From the NCBI RefSeq assembly GCF_014205635.1, contig NZ_JACIIV010000007.1:1-64000 (forward strand): a stretch of DNA of 64,000 nucleotides. The letters are read 5' to 3'. Position numbers and translations under genes: made by a program. The notes beneath the pieces are model-generated. The model saw nothing but the letters and a program-made list of their open reading frames with translations. It searched no databases and was not told the DNA's origin. The stretch's first letter is position 1. Each line of letters starts with the position of its first letter. Shown piece after piece: positions 63,393 through 64,000 of the stretch. This stretch comes from Polymorphobacter multimanifer. Lineage in GTDB: Bacteria; Pseudomonadota; Alphaproteobacteria; Sphingomonadales; Sphingomonadaceae.

Positions 63393-64000
63393 CTAGGGTT
63401 CCAGCCGCGCGGTATCGATCCGCCAGAGCTGGAGGCTGAACCACCCACGGTCATCCTCCCAGCTCTGCACCGGCGCCCATCCCGCGGCCCGGCCGAGCAG
63501 ACGCACCGCCTCCAACGACCATTTGTGGCTGTTCTCGGTATGGATCGTCTCGCCGGCGCGCAGGCTGAAGGTCTGCCCCACCGCCTCGAAACCGGTGTCG
63601 CACAGCGCTTCGAGGTGCATCTCGATACGACTGGCCGCAGCGTTCCACATCGCACGGTGCCGGAAATCACCGAGCCGCACCGTGCCGGCGAGTTCACGGT
63701 TGATCCGCGCCAGCAGGTTGAGATTGAAGTCCGCGGTCACCCCGGCGGCATCGTCATACGCCGCTTCGAGCACTGCCACGGGCTTGTCCCCGCCCGGCGC
63801 CAGGTCGAAGCCGATCAGCAGCCAGCTGTCGGCACCGAGCAGGCCGCCGAAGCCGCGCAGCAGGTCCACCGCCGCACCCGGCGCCAGATTGCCGATCGTC
63901 GAGCCGGGAAAGAAGCCGAGCCGCGGAAGATCGGCGCGCGGCAGCGCAAACCGCTTGGTGAAGTCCGCCACCACGGGCCGGACATCCAGCCCCGGAAAAT
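63393..64000 (-). CDS. egtD: L-histidine N(alpha)-methyltransferase EgtD, 5' end outside the window
   Basis: The visible 202-residue C-terminal part begins FPGLDVRPVVADFTKRFALP. It contains LGFFPGSTIGNLAPGAAVDLL, FNLNLLARINRELAGTV, MHLEALCDTGFEAVG and the substrate motif IHTENSHKW. These are the EgtD hallmarks; it trimethylates histidine to hercynine, the first step of ergothioneine synthesis. The start lies beyond 64000, and a partner egtB is probably upstream there, which cannot be seen. The stop is two bases from the convergent small secreted gene. Confidence 0.92.
   Translation of the reverse strand, partial: FPGLDVRPVVADFTKRFALPRADLPRLGFFPGSTIGNLAPGAAVDLLRGFGGLLGADSWLLIGFDLAPGGDKPVAVLEAAYDDAAGVTADFNLNLLARINRELAGTVRLGDFRHRAMWNAAASRIEMHLEALCDTGFEAVGQTFSLRAGETIHTENSHKWSLEAVRLLGRAAGWAPVQSWEDDRGWFSLQLWRIDTARLEP

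Overview
The window looks like chromosomal DNA of a high-GC alphaproteobacterium, most likely a sphingomonad (Sphingomonadales). The evidence is six secreted proteins ending in a PEPxxWA-type C-terminal sorting signal, a large TonB-dependent receptor, beta-oxidation genes and densely overlapping operons. The genus cannot be fixed from the sequence alone. One tRNA-Leu(GAG) is present. There is no rRNA operon, CRISPR array, prophage or plasmid origin. The only mobile element is an IS256-family insertion sequence cut by the left edge.

Layout. 1-2.8 kb: partial IS256 element, a possible gene remnant, a PEP-CTERM zinc metalloprotease and tRNA-Leu. 3.0-7.1 kb: acyl-CoA dehydrogenase, a zinc-ribbon membrane protein, serS and surE. 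7.4-11.6 kb: four tandem paralogous PEPxxWA-CTERM proteins, each with its own hairpin terminator, lying between surE and an NlpD-like LysM/M23 lipoprotein. 12.8-15.8 kb: M17 aminopeptidase, NlpC/P60 hydrolase and a small secreted protein. 15.8-20.5 kb (minus): two acyl-CoA dehydrogenases, an acyl-CoA synthetase and an HD-domain protein resembling the MIOX/PhnZ oxygenases. 20.6-23.7 kb: a tightly coupled lgt-midA-GNAT-pgeF operon. 23.7-34.3 kb: an LpoA-like lipoprotein divergent from rsmI-yraN-sirB1-gshB, glyoxalases I and II, a SIMPL protein, and a PEP-CTERM/hydrolase/TPR cluster. 34.4-37.8 kb: thrS, a UvrB/C-motif protein, infC (apparently with an AUA start) and an AAC(3)-I-like acetyltransferase. 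37.8-45.8 kb: ccmCDE, argG, an S10 peptidase, cfa and rlmN. 45.8-48.4 kb: a BigR-type sulfide-response locus (MBL sulfur dioxygenase, divergent ArsR regulator, rhodanese, TauE) ending in a double hairpin. 48.4-64 kb: SDR, TonB receptor, marC-folD-yggT, a hydroxyacyl-CoA dehydrogenase, argB, etfBA, a DUF885 peptidase, AsmA, a PNPOx-like protein and a partial egtD at the right edge.

Functional threads. Fatty-acid oxidation recurs: three acyl-CoA dehydrogenases, an acyl-CoA ligase, a 3-hydroxyacyl-CoA dehydrogenase, and ETF as their electron acceptor. Envelope biogenesis is represented by lgt, pgeF, the LpoA-like and NlpD-like proteins, NlpC/P60, cfa and AsmA. Thiol and sulfur chemistry is also prominent: gshB, gloA/gloB, the sulfide operon, a glutaredoxin-MauE fusion and egtD.

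Most of the window is ordinary housekeeping DNA. The parts that deserve a second look are the PEPxxWA array inserted between surE and the nlpD-like gene, the infC start, the sulfide locus with its palindrome, the double hairpin at 48.3 kb, and the AAC(3)-I-like gene whose homology begins before its first ATG.
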